Below are positions 29,430 through 41,455 of a stretch of DNA of 64,000 bases, piece by piece (position 1 is the stretch's first letter; each line of letters opens with the position of its first letter). The notes below the pieces were generated by a model. The model ran no database searches and was not told where the DNA came from. It was given only the letters and a program-made list of their open reading frames with translations. Source of the stretch: Acanthosepion esculentum (Eukaryota; Mollusca; Cephalopoda; Sepiida; Sepiidae); NCBI GenBank assembly GCA_964036315.1, contig OZ038510.1, forward strand, positions 79,410,349 to 79,474,348, written 5' to 3'. The position numbers and the translations under genes were made by a program.

Positions 29430-32400
29430 TGTCCGTGTTATTTTTCTATGGTTTTACACCATAACACCTATGTCAAAATTGTGGTTCGTTTTGTAACGGT
29501 GAACAACTAATGCATTTTGTGTGTTGTTATTTAAAATGTCCCTTTTGTGTTCATATAGTGTCTTGTTTAAACTACTTGAGGTTTCTCCAATGTATTCATT
29601 CTGGCAATTCCTGCATTTGATAGAGTAAATTCCTCTTTCAAGTTTTGGCGGTTGTTTTGTTTTTTTATTGATTAAGTCTTTTATTGTTTTTTTTTCTTTT
29701 ATTGTAGTTGTGACAAATTTTATGCTGAATTTAGATAATTATTTTGGGGTTGTAGTTGTGATATAGTTAGTGGGTAGAATAATATAATTTTTGATTCGTT
29801 AGGTTTGTCAGGAGGGACGGCTCTTCTAGTTTGGAATATTTTATGAACCTTTTATTTCACATTGAAAATGAAATAGGATAGTGAAGGGTTTTGAATGCAT
29901 TTTCAATATATTTCTCCTCTCCGTGTAAATACTTAGGGCTGCAAATTTTGAGTGCTCTTAAATAGAATCCAATGATCATTCCGGATTTTATTTTGTTGTT
30001 ATGATGGGAATAGAAGTTTATGAAATCATTTAATTGGTTTCGGTGGACACTAACTTCTAAGATGTTGTCAATTCGGCCTAACATGATGTCTAAGAGAGGT
30101 AAAGTATTGTTTGTTTTTTGTATTTCGTATGTAAATTCTATTGTGTGTTCAGTTTTGTTAGTTTAGCTACATGATCCGCCAAGTTAGTAACATTGGCATT
30201 ACTGTTACTAACTTAGCGCATCATCAATATACCGGAAGTAATTTGATTGTTTAGGTAAAATGTTTTGGGAAAAAGTAGACTCGATAAATCCTAAAAAATA
30301 CATACCATCGCTCCACTTCTTTGTTTCTAAAAATTGTTATTGAAAGTGAAATAACATTGGTGATGAGACAGCGAATTTTTATTATTATTGTAACCTAGGG
30401 AAGGTTACTGAATAGAATAATCACAGGAAGGTTGGTAATGAACGATAATACTTAGGACAAGAACAACACATATAAGATTCACCTGCAACGCGTAGAAGAA
30501 GTAGTCAACTGCTAGAAGTGAGTCAAGTGAATTCGACAATGAATCTCCAACTGCAGTATATCTACCAGCCGTCCCACGCGGTCAGATGTGGCACAAGGCC
30601 GAATTTAATGTGGGGTATCCGATCCCGTAAGCTCAGCCAAAAATTCCCCGTGGACCCCATATAAAAAGGAGTCGGGTAGCTGTTTCTCGAGACGAGACTG
30701 CCCTTCGACATAGCCTCGTCTGGAGATCCTCTTTGTTTGGAGGCAAAGGGTTTGACCAGCACAGCTGGAGATGAATCTACAACTGCATGACATCTACCAA
30801 TCGCCCAACACGGTCAGATGTGGCACAAGGCCGAATTAAATGCCCGTAATCTTGGTCAAAAATTCCCCGCAGTCCCCGTATAAAAAGGGGTCAGGTAGCT
30901 GTTTCCCGAGACGAAACACTGCCCTTCAACATAGCCTCGTCTGGGTATCCTCTCTACACGGAGGCAGAGAGTTTGACCAGCACAGCTGGAGACGAATCTC
31001 CGACTGTAGACTAACATACAGTAGTTACTACTGTATTTATGTGAATGGGTACATACCCATTATCATCCGTAGATTTGCTACAACGATTATTTTATTTATT
31101 GCTAGTGAGAGGTTTACCTTTGCTTTTGTTAGATGCTTTTTTTAAAAAGAGATTTAAGTATTTTTCAACCGTTATATTAGTGATTTTATATCTAGACTGG
31201 CCATGAGTTTGTTAGTCAGATGGGACACAAGCTTGATAACATGTAATAATATGGGGTATCGGAGCCCGTAGGCTCGGTCAAAAATTCCCCGTACACCCTG
31301 TATGAAACGGGGTCCGGTAGCTGTGTCCCGAGACGAGATTATGCTCTTCAACATAGCCTCGTCTGGGATCCTCTCTGTCCGGAAGCAGAGAGTTTTACAA
31401 TCACAGCTGGAGACAAATCTCCAACTGCAGACCAACATACAGTATTTACTACTGTATTTATGTGAACGGGGACATACCCATTATCATCCGTAGGTTTGCT
31501 ACAACGATTATTTTATTTATTGCTAGTGAGAGGTTTACCTTTGCTTTTGTTAGATGCTTTTTTTAAAAAGAGATTTAAGTATTTTTCAACCGTTATATTA
31601 GTGATTTTATATCTAGACTGGCCATGAGTTTGTTAGTCAGATGGGACACAAGCTTGATTTTAATATGGGGTATCGGAGCCCGTAGGCTGGGTCAAAAATT
31701 CCTCGTAGACCCTGTATGAAACGGGGTCCGGTAGCTGTGTCCCGAGACGAGATTATGCTCTTCAACATCGCCTCGTCTGGGATCCTCTCTGTCTGGAGGC
31801 AGAGCGTTTTACCATCACAGCTGGAGACAAATCTCCAACTGCAGACCAACATACAGTATTTACTACTGTGTTTATGTGAATGGGGACATACCCATTATCA
31901 TCCGTAGGTTTGCTACAACGATTATTTTATTTATTGCTAGTGAGAGGTTTACCTTTGCTTTTGTTAGATGCTTTTTTTAAAAAGAGATTTAAGTATTTTT
32001 CAACCGTTATATTAGTGATTTTATATCTAGACTGGCCATGAGTTTGTTAGTCAGATGGGACACAAGCTTGATTTTAATATGGGGTATCGGAGCCCGTAGG
32101 CTCGGTCAAAAATTCCCCGTAGACCCTGTATGAAACGGGGTCCGGTAGCTGTGTCCCGAGACGAGATTATGCTCTTCAACATCGCCTCGTCTGGGATCCT
32201 CTCTGTCCGGAGGCAGAGCGTTTTACCATCACAGCTGGAGACAAATCTCCAACTGCAGACCAACATACAGTATTTACTACTGTGTTTATGTGAATGGGGA
32301 CATACCCATTATCATCCGTAGGTTTGCTACAACGATAATTTTAGTTATTGTTAGGGAGAGGTTTACCTTTGCTTTTGTTTGATGCTTTTTTTAAAAAGAG

Positions 32401-33480
32401 ATTTAAGTATTTTTCAACCGTTATATTAGTGATTTTATATCTAGACTGGCCATGAGTTTGTTAGTCATATTTATTTCCCTTAGTTTTTTCAACAAGTTTG
32501 CCTGAATATGTTTTTTTTATGTCATGGAATTATTGTTCCAAGGAGAGGGGTTAATATTTTTGCTATGACTCTAGCTATTTTGTTGTGTTAGGGGCGTTGC
32601 ATATTCCAGAAATGATGGGTGCATAGGGTTTTTGCACTTGTGGGTTTTAGGGAGACTGTAAAGTTTTGGTGTTTTAGTGTGATATTCGATGAGTCTATAT
32701 TACGATTTATTTACATTTTTAATCAGTTTCCTGATTTCTTTGTTGAATTTTTTGTTTTAGTATTTATTTTTGTTCGTTTATTTTTTTTCGTATGTGTCTG
32801 TATCGTTGAGTATGTAATCCTCTTTATGATTACAATGCCACTTCCTTTGTCAGAGGGAGTAATGTGGATTTTCTTATTTCTCTGTAGGTTCTTTAGTGCA
32901 TTTAGGTTTCTCAGTGGTAATGTATCTTCGTTGGTGGTTTTTATAGTAGTAACGATTATGCCTTGAATGAAACCATTAGTGAATTCGGAATCGTTATGCT
33001 TGTGTTTTTTTTATAAGAGTGTCTCCTTTGTAGATTCCAGTTGCAAATTTTAAACCGAAACTGAGGGGTTCTCCTTCTGTATTGGAAAGCTTTATATCCG
33101 GTATTTTTTTTTTTAGATTAGGATTTCCGATATATTTCCACTTGTTGTTGAGGCATAGGTTGGTGAGTTTTTGTCTCAGTTTGTTGTTTTGATTGTCACT
33201 CATTTGTTTGATATTTTGGTTTCGTTCAGTAATTTCCGGATTTGTTATAACGTACTTTTAGTGGAATTGCATTCTAACGCCCCTGGCTTTGAGAATGGTT
33301 AGATTTTCCAATACATCTAGTTCTTCAGCAGATGTTTTTAGGAAATTGTATACAAATGTTGGAAAAATGTGATGTGATGTTCTAAGTATTTTGTGTGTGT
33401 ATTGTGTGATAACTTTTTCATCAAGAAAACTTTTCGCTTTCTAAGTGAGTTGGCCGATATTAATAGATTTTTGTATTCTT
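29430..33480 (-). pseudogene. Second Penelope-like element, decayed, RT split by satellite DNA
   Basis: Read on the minus strand: N-terminal EYKNLLISANSLRKRK near 33450, LSFGLKFATGI near 33050, ITPSDKGSGIVI near 32850, LYSLPKTHK near 32660, AKILTPLLGT near 32550, and motif A LTNKLMASLDIKSLI near 32440-32470. Then comes the tandem repeat block, RT motif C YFRYIDDALS near 30225, FTYEIQKTNNTLPLLDIMLG near 30110, and finally GIY-YIG: GIYSIKCRNCQNEYIGETSS near 29570-29620 and EHKRDILNNNTQNALVVHR. The order is that of a PLE with C-terminal GIY-YIG, but of a lineage different from the 608-2227 copy (YIDD rather than YRDD). Many stops. Confidence 0.75.
30560..32475. repeat. Tandem satellite, 238-bp then 414-bp units, containing PLE RT sequence
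   Basis: Two shorter units (starting near 30580 and 30818) share GGTCAGATGTGGCACAAGGC and CACAGCTGGAGA. Three longer units then follow, with TCTAGACTGG at 31191, 31612, 32026 and 32440 (spacing 421, 414, 414). The longer unit equals the short core plus ~180 bp of the host PLE's RT motif A region. The short minus and plus frames repeated in each unit are by-products. Confidence 0.9.
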
Positions 33481-33764
33481 TCAGAATTTGGTGTTTTTTC
33501 CATGTCGAATTATTTTGAAACGATCTGCGTCTCTCGTTTCGTGCGCATATGGAGACGTGTCAACGTCAACAAAGCCCAGTCCGATGAAATCCTAACGGAT
33601 GAAACATGTAACAAAAAACCTTTCAAGTTTGTCATATTTTTCTAAATATTGTTTGTTGATATACATATATATGAAGAAATATAGCCTTAAGGTATGCTAC
33701 TTTTACGGGATAAAGTGCTCAATATCAGCGATAGAGCGTGTGTAAATATAAAAGTGAACATTGA

Positions 33765-33815
33765 AGTCAACACTTAGAGGCGACAGTCTGTTTCATGCTA
33801 GACGCAATCGTCAAG
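33765..33815 (-). ncRNA. Hammerhead ribozyme relic, minus-strand copy
   Basis: TGACGA, stem II TGC/GCA, GAAAC and the GTC cleavage site are all kept. The first core base is T instead of C, and the 5' strand of stem I is missing because the copy is truncated at the palindrome centre. Confidence 0.5.
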
Positions 33816-33866
33816 CCTGACGATTGCGTCTAGCATGAAACAGACTCTCGCCTCTAAGTGTTGACT
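33816..33866 (+). ncRNA. Hammerhead ribozyme relic, plus-strand copy
   Basis: CTGACGA (33817-33823), stem II TGC/GCA and GAAA (33837-33840) are intact, but the cleavage-site GTC has become CTC, and stem I lacks its 5' strand. Confidence 0.5.
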
Positions 33867-33876
33867 TCAATGTTCA

Positions 33877-33878
<2 letters not shown>

Positions 33879-33941
<63 letters not shown>

Positions 33942-33960
33942 CTGTGATACAGCGAAACAG

Positions 33961-34016
<56 letters not shown>

Positions 34017-34030
34017 CTATATATATATAC

Positions 34031-34100
<70 letters not shown>

Positions 34101-34122
34101 CTGTTTCGCTGTATCACAGCTA
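33879..34122. repeat. TA microsatellites within a second palindrome
   Basis: TA runs at 33879-33940, 33965-34014 and 34033-34096. The non-TA arms AGCTGTGATACAGCGAAAC (33940 on) and its complement (ending 34121) are inverted copies. The right arm is the tail of the adjacent SINE. Confidence 0.85.
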
Positions 34123-34199
34123 AATATCCAATTGCCAGGATCAAAACCCGACTGATTTGGCATCCCCTAAGCGCTTTCTCTCTAAAGTGCTCGACCTAA

Positions 34200-34200
<1 letters not shown>
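34100..34200 (-). mobile_element. tRNA-derived SINE, family S1
   Basis: The minus strand has GATGCCAAATCAGTCGGG and GTTTTGATCCTGG (B box), matching 62290-62340, with a GAGAAAGCGCTTAGG A-box region. Its 3' end is the right arm of the palindrome. A TA run follows at 34203-34271. Confidence 0.6.
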
Positions 34201-34271
<71 letters not shown>

Positions 34272-34272
<1 letters not shown>

Positions 34273-35490
34273 TACTTCGGAGACATGGGCTGAAATGCCG
34301 GAACATACTTCCACCGACCAATTGGACCTCAGCTTTATTAGGGGCCCAGGGCAACCGATTTGTAACCCTCGCTATTTAAACACCTTTTTTCTATCTACAT
34401 TTATAAACGTTACAAATTAAAATAAGCACAATTGACGGTTAAAGGATGGCAAATTTTCGCCCAGTTCGACGTGATACTGGGGCTCTTTTTCTTTTTTTCG
34501 TCCAAATCCGTGAATTTGTTTTCCTTATCCTAAGTCTCGAAAAAAAAGACACTATATAAAATAAACTATTTTTATCCATAATAAGAGATAAATATAGATA
34601 CAGAGATATGAAACACGTCTTGTTACTCTGTAGTCAAAAGGAAAAAAAAAGGTGAGCGTTTCAAAAATTCTCCCCCCCCCCCCACGTAATTATAGTCAGG
34701 GGCGGTAATCCAATAATCTACGCCGGCTCACCTTTCATTTAGCTTTGGCTATTTTCTGTATAAATCAATTTAATATTTCAAGTTTTGGGAAAAATATTTT
34801 AAGTAAACAATAAATTTTAGAATTCGACGTAGTATTGTGTTTTACAAATGAAGAAAAGAGATTATCGTTAATCCGGAGTTGACACAAGTGTTAAGAAAAC
34901 TAAGGACCATTGCATATATATATTAATATTATTGATAAGAGATTAGTCGTAATCGATACTGATTCAATAATAAATGTATACTAAACGTAAATCTGTCATT
35001 ATTTTTAATTGAAACGCTAAATATTAAAACATTTAAATCGCATGAACAAAGAGTTTAATATAATAATTTTGTACAATCGTGTAATAAAAGATTTTTGATA
35101 TAGAAATTTTTAATATTAAAATTTTTAATAGTAAAAGTTTTAAGACGTATGAAAATAAAATTTAATATTAACGATTCTTTTCTGTTTTGTACAATTGTTT
35201 AAACAAAATCTTATATATAAAGTACAGTGCATGTGTGTTTGTGCGTGTACAAGAAACTCCTCCGTTCCCACTGGTCCAATTTCAATGATTCATAGCTCAT
35301 TCAAAAGCCCTAGAAAAGTTAGGCACAGGGAACGATTTTCGTTGAGCTCAGATTCAGCGTTCTCAAATTATGCGAAGTTAAAATGTATATATTAATATAT
35401 TATACTAGCCATTATCGTCGCTATCATAGTCCAAGGGGAGTAACTATTATTTTTCTTTTGTATCTAAAATTGAAGTGCACGTTTTATTAT
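34272..35490. other. AT-rich sequence, no gene recognised
   Basis: Includes C9 and A9 homopolymers near 34650-34685. From about 35040 the GTTTAATAT/TAAAA motifs of the following minisatellite begin to appear. Confidence 0.35.
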
Positions 35491-36959
35491 AAACTAGCCT
35501 AAAAGCCGCCCTATTGGGCGGCATTTACACTAGGTCCTGTGGAGGATTCTTGGTTTGGTCATCATCACAATAGCTAGGGAGGAGTAGATACGATAGGCAT
35601 CAATAAACTAAAGAACTCGAAACTGATCGCTGCATTCAATTAATGTTTAAGCTTACCTTTGAAAAAGTTCAAGGATAATACTTTTTCTGCAACTTAATTT
35701 AGAGACGATTTGATGTACGCAGGTCCTTACTTTCCGCACAAACAATGATTTCTATTTCATGGCTGACAGAACAGCGGACAATTAAAATGAATATAGAGTA
35801 AAGATGGGCAAATATAAACTAGATTTAGTTATCCATTCAACATTTGAAGAGTTAGAGAAACATAATAGCTATTAAAGTAAAACCTATATAATGGAATCTA
35901 TATGAATAATTGGAACACAATTATCCAACGAATTCTGTGGTTAAAAAATACCTAACTCAAATTTATAGCAATTTATACGTTAAATGCTCAATATCTGCAT
36001 TATATATTATCTACTTCTATGTGATATCACTCTTCAGGTTTAACTAATTTGCATACTGATTTTAAAAAAGTTTATTTCATTACTATTCTTTTATTTCAGT
36101 TTTGTTTTGAGTTTCATATAAAAATAGTTCTGTTTAGGAATATCGTCTTATATAGTACAGAAAAGTGTTTGAAATTTGCATTTTACTTGGCATTCAACAA
36201 GTTGGCATCTATTTGTAAAACTTTCCTTAACTATAACAAGCCAATTTATGAATGAAATTTTCATTTAAAATTTTTGTTTCAAAGATTTCAAGTAGTGAAT
36301 AAATATATCACTTTGCGAAGCGATGGCGAGCGGGTGAAGCCTGGTATATTTGATCTAAAAACGTTTGATAAAACCTTTTGAAACTTGTGAACACAGCGTT
36401 CAATATAAAATAAAACGATTCTTTTCAAAACAAAGCCTTTGATATAAAAAAGATTTAATATTAAAAATGTTAATATTAAACATTTTAAGATGTTTGAAGA
36501 AAACATTTAATAATAAACAACGATTGTAATTCAATTTTGCACAATCGCATGCAGAAGACTTTCGATATTAAAACGTTTAATATTAAAACATTGAAAACGT
36601 AGGAACAAAATGTTTTATATTAGACAAAGATTTTAAAAATAATACACAATTGTGAAAAAATCGTTTGAAATTAAAAAGTTTAATAATAAAAACTTTTAAT
36701 ATTAAAAGTTTTAAAACGTGTGAATAAAACGTCTAAGAGTAAATATTTTTCAATTCTGCACAATCTAGTGAACAAAAGCTTGATATTGAAACGTTTAATG
36801 TTAAAACATTTAAAATGTGTGAATAACAGTTTAATATTAAACAACATTTCTGTTCAAGTTCACGCACTCGTCCACAAAACATTTAAGATTAGGGAAAAAA
36901 TTAAGATTAAAACATTTAAAATGCAGGAAAACGTTTTATATTAAACAACGGATAATTTC
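35491..36959. repeat. Degenerate (TTTAATATTAAAA) repeat region and AT-rich spacer
   Basis: A short hairpin AAGCCGCCC..GGGCGGC lies near 35505-35525. From 36360 the text is dominated by diverged copies of AACGTTTAATATTAAAA and CGTGTGAATAAAACG. Confidence 0.6.
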
Positions 36960-38560
36960 CAAACTAGAAAACGTTAGTATAAAAAGTTTTAATACAAAAA
37001 GTTCAATATAAACAGGTTTAATATAAAAAGGTTTAATATAAAATGGTTTAATATAAAAAGTTTTAATATAAACGGTTAATATAAATTGGTTTAATATAAA
37101 AAGGTTTAATATAAAAAGGTTTAATATAAAAAGCTTTAATATAAAATGGTTTAATATAAAAAGTTTTAATATAAAAAGGTTTAATATAAACGTTTAATAT
37201 AAATTGGTTTAATATGAAATGGTTTAATATAAAATGGTTTAATAAAAATATTTAATATAAAAAGTTTTAATATAAACGGGTTTAATATAAAATGGTTTGA
37301 TATAAAAAGGTTTAATATAAAATTGTTTAATATAAAATGGTTTAATATAAAAAGTTTTAATATAAAATGCTTTAATGAAACTATTTATTATAAAATGGTT
37401 TAATATAAAAAGGTTTAATATAAAAAGGTTTAATATGAAATTGTTTAATATAAAAAGGTTTAAGATAAAATGCGTTACTATTAAAAGGTTTAATATAAAA
37501 AGGTTTAATATAAAAAAGTTTAATATAAAAAGAATTAATATAAAAAGGTTTAATATAAAAGGTTAAATATAAAAAGGTTTAATATAAAAACGTTTATTAT
37601 GAAAAGGTGTAATATATAAAGGTTTAGTATAAAAAGATTTAATATAAAAAGGTTTAATACAAAAAGGTTTAATCATAAACATTTGATATAGAATAGTTTA
37701 ATCTAAAATGGTTTAATATAAAAAGTTTTAATATAAAATCGTTTAATATAAAAAAGTTTAATATAAAAAGGTTTAATATGAAATGGTTTAATAAAAAAAT
37801 GTTTGATACAAAAAGGTTTAATATAAAACGTTTTTAAGAAAAGGTTTAATATAAAAAGGTTTCATATAAAATGGTTTCATATAAAAACGTTCAATATAAA
37901 AAGGTTTAATATAAACGTCTAATATAAAAAGGTTTAATATAAAAAGGTTTAATATAAAAAGGTTTAATATAAAAAGGTTTAATATAAAAAGTTTTAATAT
38001 AAAATCGTTTAATATAAAATGGTTTAATATAAAAAGGTTTAATATTAAAAGATTTATTATAAAAAGGTTTAATATGAAATGGTTTAATATAAAAATGTTT
38101 AGTATAAAAAGGTTTAATATAAAATGTTTAACATACAATGGTTTAATATCAAAAAGTGATTATGAAAAGGTTTAATATAAATAGGTTTAATATAAACATT
38201 TGATATAAAATAGTCCAATATAAAATTGTTTAATATAAAAAAGCTTTAATATAAAATGGTTTAATATGAAATGGTTTAATATAAAAACCTTTAATATAAA
38301 AAGGTTTAAATTAAAATAGTTTAATATAAAAAAAATCAATATAAAAAGGTTTATTATAAAAAGATTTTTATGTAAAAGTTTAATATAAAAATGTTAATAT
38401 AAACTGGTTTATTATAAAAAGGTTTAATATAAACGTTTGATATAAATTGGTTTAATATAAAGAGGTTTAATATAAAAAGATTTAATATAAAATTTTTTAA
38501 TATAAAATGGTTTATTACAAAAAGTTTAATATAAAAAGGTTTAAAATTACAATATTTAAT
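36960..38560. repeat. 15-bp minisatellite, unit ATAAAAAGGTTTAAT
   Basis: About 100 tandem copies with single-base variants (AAAATGG, AAAGTT). Because 15 is divisible by 3, long frames of repeated five-residue units appear on both strands; they are artefacts. Confidence 0.95.
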
Positions 38561-38759
38561 AATATAACATTTAATGTTAAAACGTTTAATATTAAAATTT
38601 TAAAATATATCAACAAGACATTTATCCCATTTTTGCACATTCTAATGGACAAAGATTTCTATATTAAAACATTTAATATTTACAAATTTGAAACGTGTGA
38701 ACAAAAGTTTTATTATTAAACAACATTTTCTTTTTCCATTTTGTACAATCGTGTAAACA

Positions 38760-39345
38760 AAACATTTGATATTAAAACGTTTAATTTTAAAAGTTTTATA
38801 ACAAGTGAATAAAACGTTTAATTTTAAAAGCTTTAAAACAAGTGAATAAAACGTTTTATTTTAAAAGCTTTAAAACATATGAACAAAACGTTTAATTTTA
38901 AAAGATTTAAAACAAGTGAATAAAACGTTTAATTTTAAAAGCTTTAAAACATGTGAATAAAACGTTTAATTTTAAAAGATTTAAAACATGTGAATAAAAC
39001 GTTTAATTTTAAAAGCTTTATAACATGTGAATAAAACGTTTAATTTTAAAAGCTTTAAAACATGTGAATAAAACGTTTTATTTTAAAAGCGTTGAAACAT
39101 GTGAACAAAACGTTTAATTTTAAAAGCTTTATAACATGTGAATAAAACGTTTTATTTTAAAAGCGTTGAAACATGTGAATAAAACGTTTAATTTTATAAG
39201 CTTTAAAACATGTGAATAAAACGTTTAATTTTAAAAGCTTTAAAACATGTGAACAAAACGTTTATTTTTAAAAGCTTTAAAACATGTGAACAAAACGTTA
39301 TTGTTAACGATGTTTTCAATATAACACAATCGCGGAAGCGAAATT
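38760..39345. repeat. ~36-bp minisatellite, AACGTTTAATTTTAAAAGC type
   Basis: About 16 copies of ACATGTGAATAAAACG followed by TTTAATTTTAAAAGC, distinct in unit from the preceding 15-bp array but sharing its GTTTAAT core. Confidence 0.9.
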
Positions 39346-40139
39346 TTAAAATTAAACATTGTATTATGTGATCTTTTTTTTCAAGCTCCATATTAGTTTT
39401 AGTATATATCTTATGTTATATTTGTTTTAGTATATATCCTATATTGCTGCTTATAAGACGCATATTTTTCGCTTATATAATATCTCCCAAAACCTATAAA
39501 TCGAAGGTCACTTATAAGTTTTGGGAGGAGGGGGCGTGAGCGTTAGCTCCCCAGTTACATCCGATTCTGAGCCCTTGAAAATAAAATAAGTCCAGTGTTT
39601 CAGAAGGAAATTAACAACGTTTTTAGAGAATCTATTTATGTAGTTGGAATACTGGGGTATTGAGAGGAAACGAAATGTCTGCTACAGTAACACTTGGTGA
39701 ACTAACACCTTCATTCCTTATTTCTTAAGTTACTGGCCACAAAGCAGCATCCTTTATGGTAGACATCTTCTGAATAATTCTTCTGTATAGTACGCTTTCG
39801 TTAGCTGCTTATAAAACATTTTTTTCCTATAAAATATCTTCAAAAACCTCATTGCGTCCTATAAATCGAAGGTCGGTGACACGAGTTATAAGTTTGGGGT
39901 CACTTCCCCAATTACATCCGATTCTGGTCTCTTGAAAGTAAAACAAGTCCAGTGTTTTGAGATATGCTATTTATGCAGTTGGGATACTGGGTAATTGGTA
40001 GGAATTTAAATTCTTGCTAAATTAACACCTGATGAACTAACACCTTCATTTTGTACCTTATTTCTAAAACTACTGGTCACAAAGTAGAATCATTTATGGT
40101 GATTTTCTGAGAGTCGCTTAGATGTGGTACAAGCCCAAA

Positions 40140-40245
40140 CGTATGGGACACTCAGTGAGGATCGAACTTAAATCTTCTTTTATATGTCGTGTCCCTCAAG
40201 ACTACTGTATAATACGCTTTCGTTAGCCCATTAGCTGGGTATTTT
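40140..40245 (-). mobile_element. tRNA-like SINE fragment
   Basis: Minus strand: AAGTTCGATCCTCACTGAG resembles a B box in a tRNA-like context. The A box is weak. Inserted within the transposon-like segment. Confidence 0.4.
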
Positions 40246-40744
40246 TCGCTTGCTTAATTCATCCTACTTACGGCACTTAACGTTGTCAAATATTGCCGCG
40301 CAAATACACTAGCCCGCCAACAGCTGAGACGGCCATTTTTGTTTATCGTCACTGACAACGACGCATTCAATGTGTGCTTCAAGATTCTCACTATATAGAG
40401 TTCTATTAATTTCTAAATAGTTACTAGAAAGGTTGGTACTTTTTTTGTCTGTAATGAATTTGCCATGATTAGTCAGGTTTTTAGGCTGAAATATGCTCTT
40501 CAGTAGGTGAAATTGAGGATAGTGTGGAGGGCTATGATCTACAAGGAAAATACTTTTTTACCGATTTCTTCTTTCAAAATATTTTTGTGGGGGCGTCTAA
40601 TGCACCCAAACGTCTTATAAACAGCGAAATAGAGTATTTATCTTTCATGTAACATTTGTAAAATTTAAATTTACATACAGTGATTGGCACAGTTCAATAA
40701 AGAAATATTCTTTGTGTTTAATTCAATTTTTCTACTTAGGTTTA

Positions 40745-40930
40745 TTTTTATTTGTTTGGAGCCAAGTTCGAACTCCAGTCGAGTTCATTGTATTCAGTTA
40801 CGTGCTTATACCCTTGGGAAAGGTATGACTTCATATCTTCCCCTACCTATGGGTCAATAGCAGCACTGACTGAACCCTATGACCTTGCTTGGTAACAAGT
40901 CTAGGATAGGGAATAATGTGAATTCGGACT
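40745..40930 (+). mobile_element. tRNA-like SINE sharing a tail with the 5S-linked module
   Basis: CAAGTTCGAACTCCAGTCGA (B-box-like), then TACCCTTGGGAAAGGTATGA and CCTACCTATGGGTCAATAG, matching the tails at 18690-18750 and 51720-51775. No 5S unit is attached here. Confidence 0.5.
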
Positions 40931-41455
40931 AAAACCACCCTGCTTCCTATAAATCAAAGGTCCGTGACGGGAATTAACTTCTCTTCTATTACATTCTAAA
41001 TAGTTACTGTTGTGAAGTCCTAAGTCATTCGTGTTACTACTCAATGCTCAGGTGTAGTTCCTCCTCCTCCTCCTCCTCTTCCTAATTGGAGTCACTATAT
41101 AACCTGGATATTATGTTAAATAGTTAATCTACATATCACTAGAGTTAAACGGCCATTTTTGTTTATCGTCACTGACAACTACGCTTTCAATGTGAGCTCT
41201 GAGATCCTCACTATATAGACTTCTATTACATTCTAAATAGTTACTAGAAAGGTTGGCGGTCTGTAAGGAATTTCGTCATAATTAGTCGGGTTTTCAGGTT
41301 GAAATATGCTTTTCAGTCGATGAAATTGGGGCTAGTGGGAAGAGCTATGATGTACAAGATAAAAACAATTTTTCAAATTTTCTCCTTCAAATTTTTTGGG
41401 GGCGTCTAATGCATCGGAGCGTCTTATAAGCAGGGAAATACGGTAAACATCCAAT

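Larger units (their letters stand above)
33680..33880. repeat. Palindrome of two inverted PLE terminal repeats
   Basis: 33751-33880 is a palindrome with 65-bp arms centred at 33815.5. 33690-33745 extends the left side with the pLTR phrases GCTCAATATCAGCGATAGAG and GGGATAAAGTGC. The joint lies exactly at the 5' edge of the hammerhead core in both copies. 33480-33680 is probably the PLE 5' region. Confidence 0.85.
39421..41455. mobile_element. DNA-transposon-like segment with duplicated ends
   Basis: The left edge has GCTGCTTATAAGACGCAT and the right edge, inverted, GCGTCTTATAAGCAGGGAA. Left-end sequence occurs twice (about 39430-39790 and 39795-40130) and right-end sequence twice (about 40310-40640 and 41140-41450, each with ACGGCCATTTTTGTTTATCG). 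No transposase was recognised. It looks like two non-autonomous copies nested or joined. Confidence 0.6.

Noticed and set aside
31172..32321. Three near-identical 63-88 codon frames on both strands as a gene family
   Set aside because: They are copies within the 414-bp tandem satellite.
37375..38138. Frames of repeated Phe-Asn-Ile-Lys-Arg or Phe-Ile-Leu-Asn-Leu units as repeat proteins
   Set aside because: The 15-bp minisatellite unit is divisible by three, so open frames are expected.
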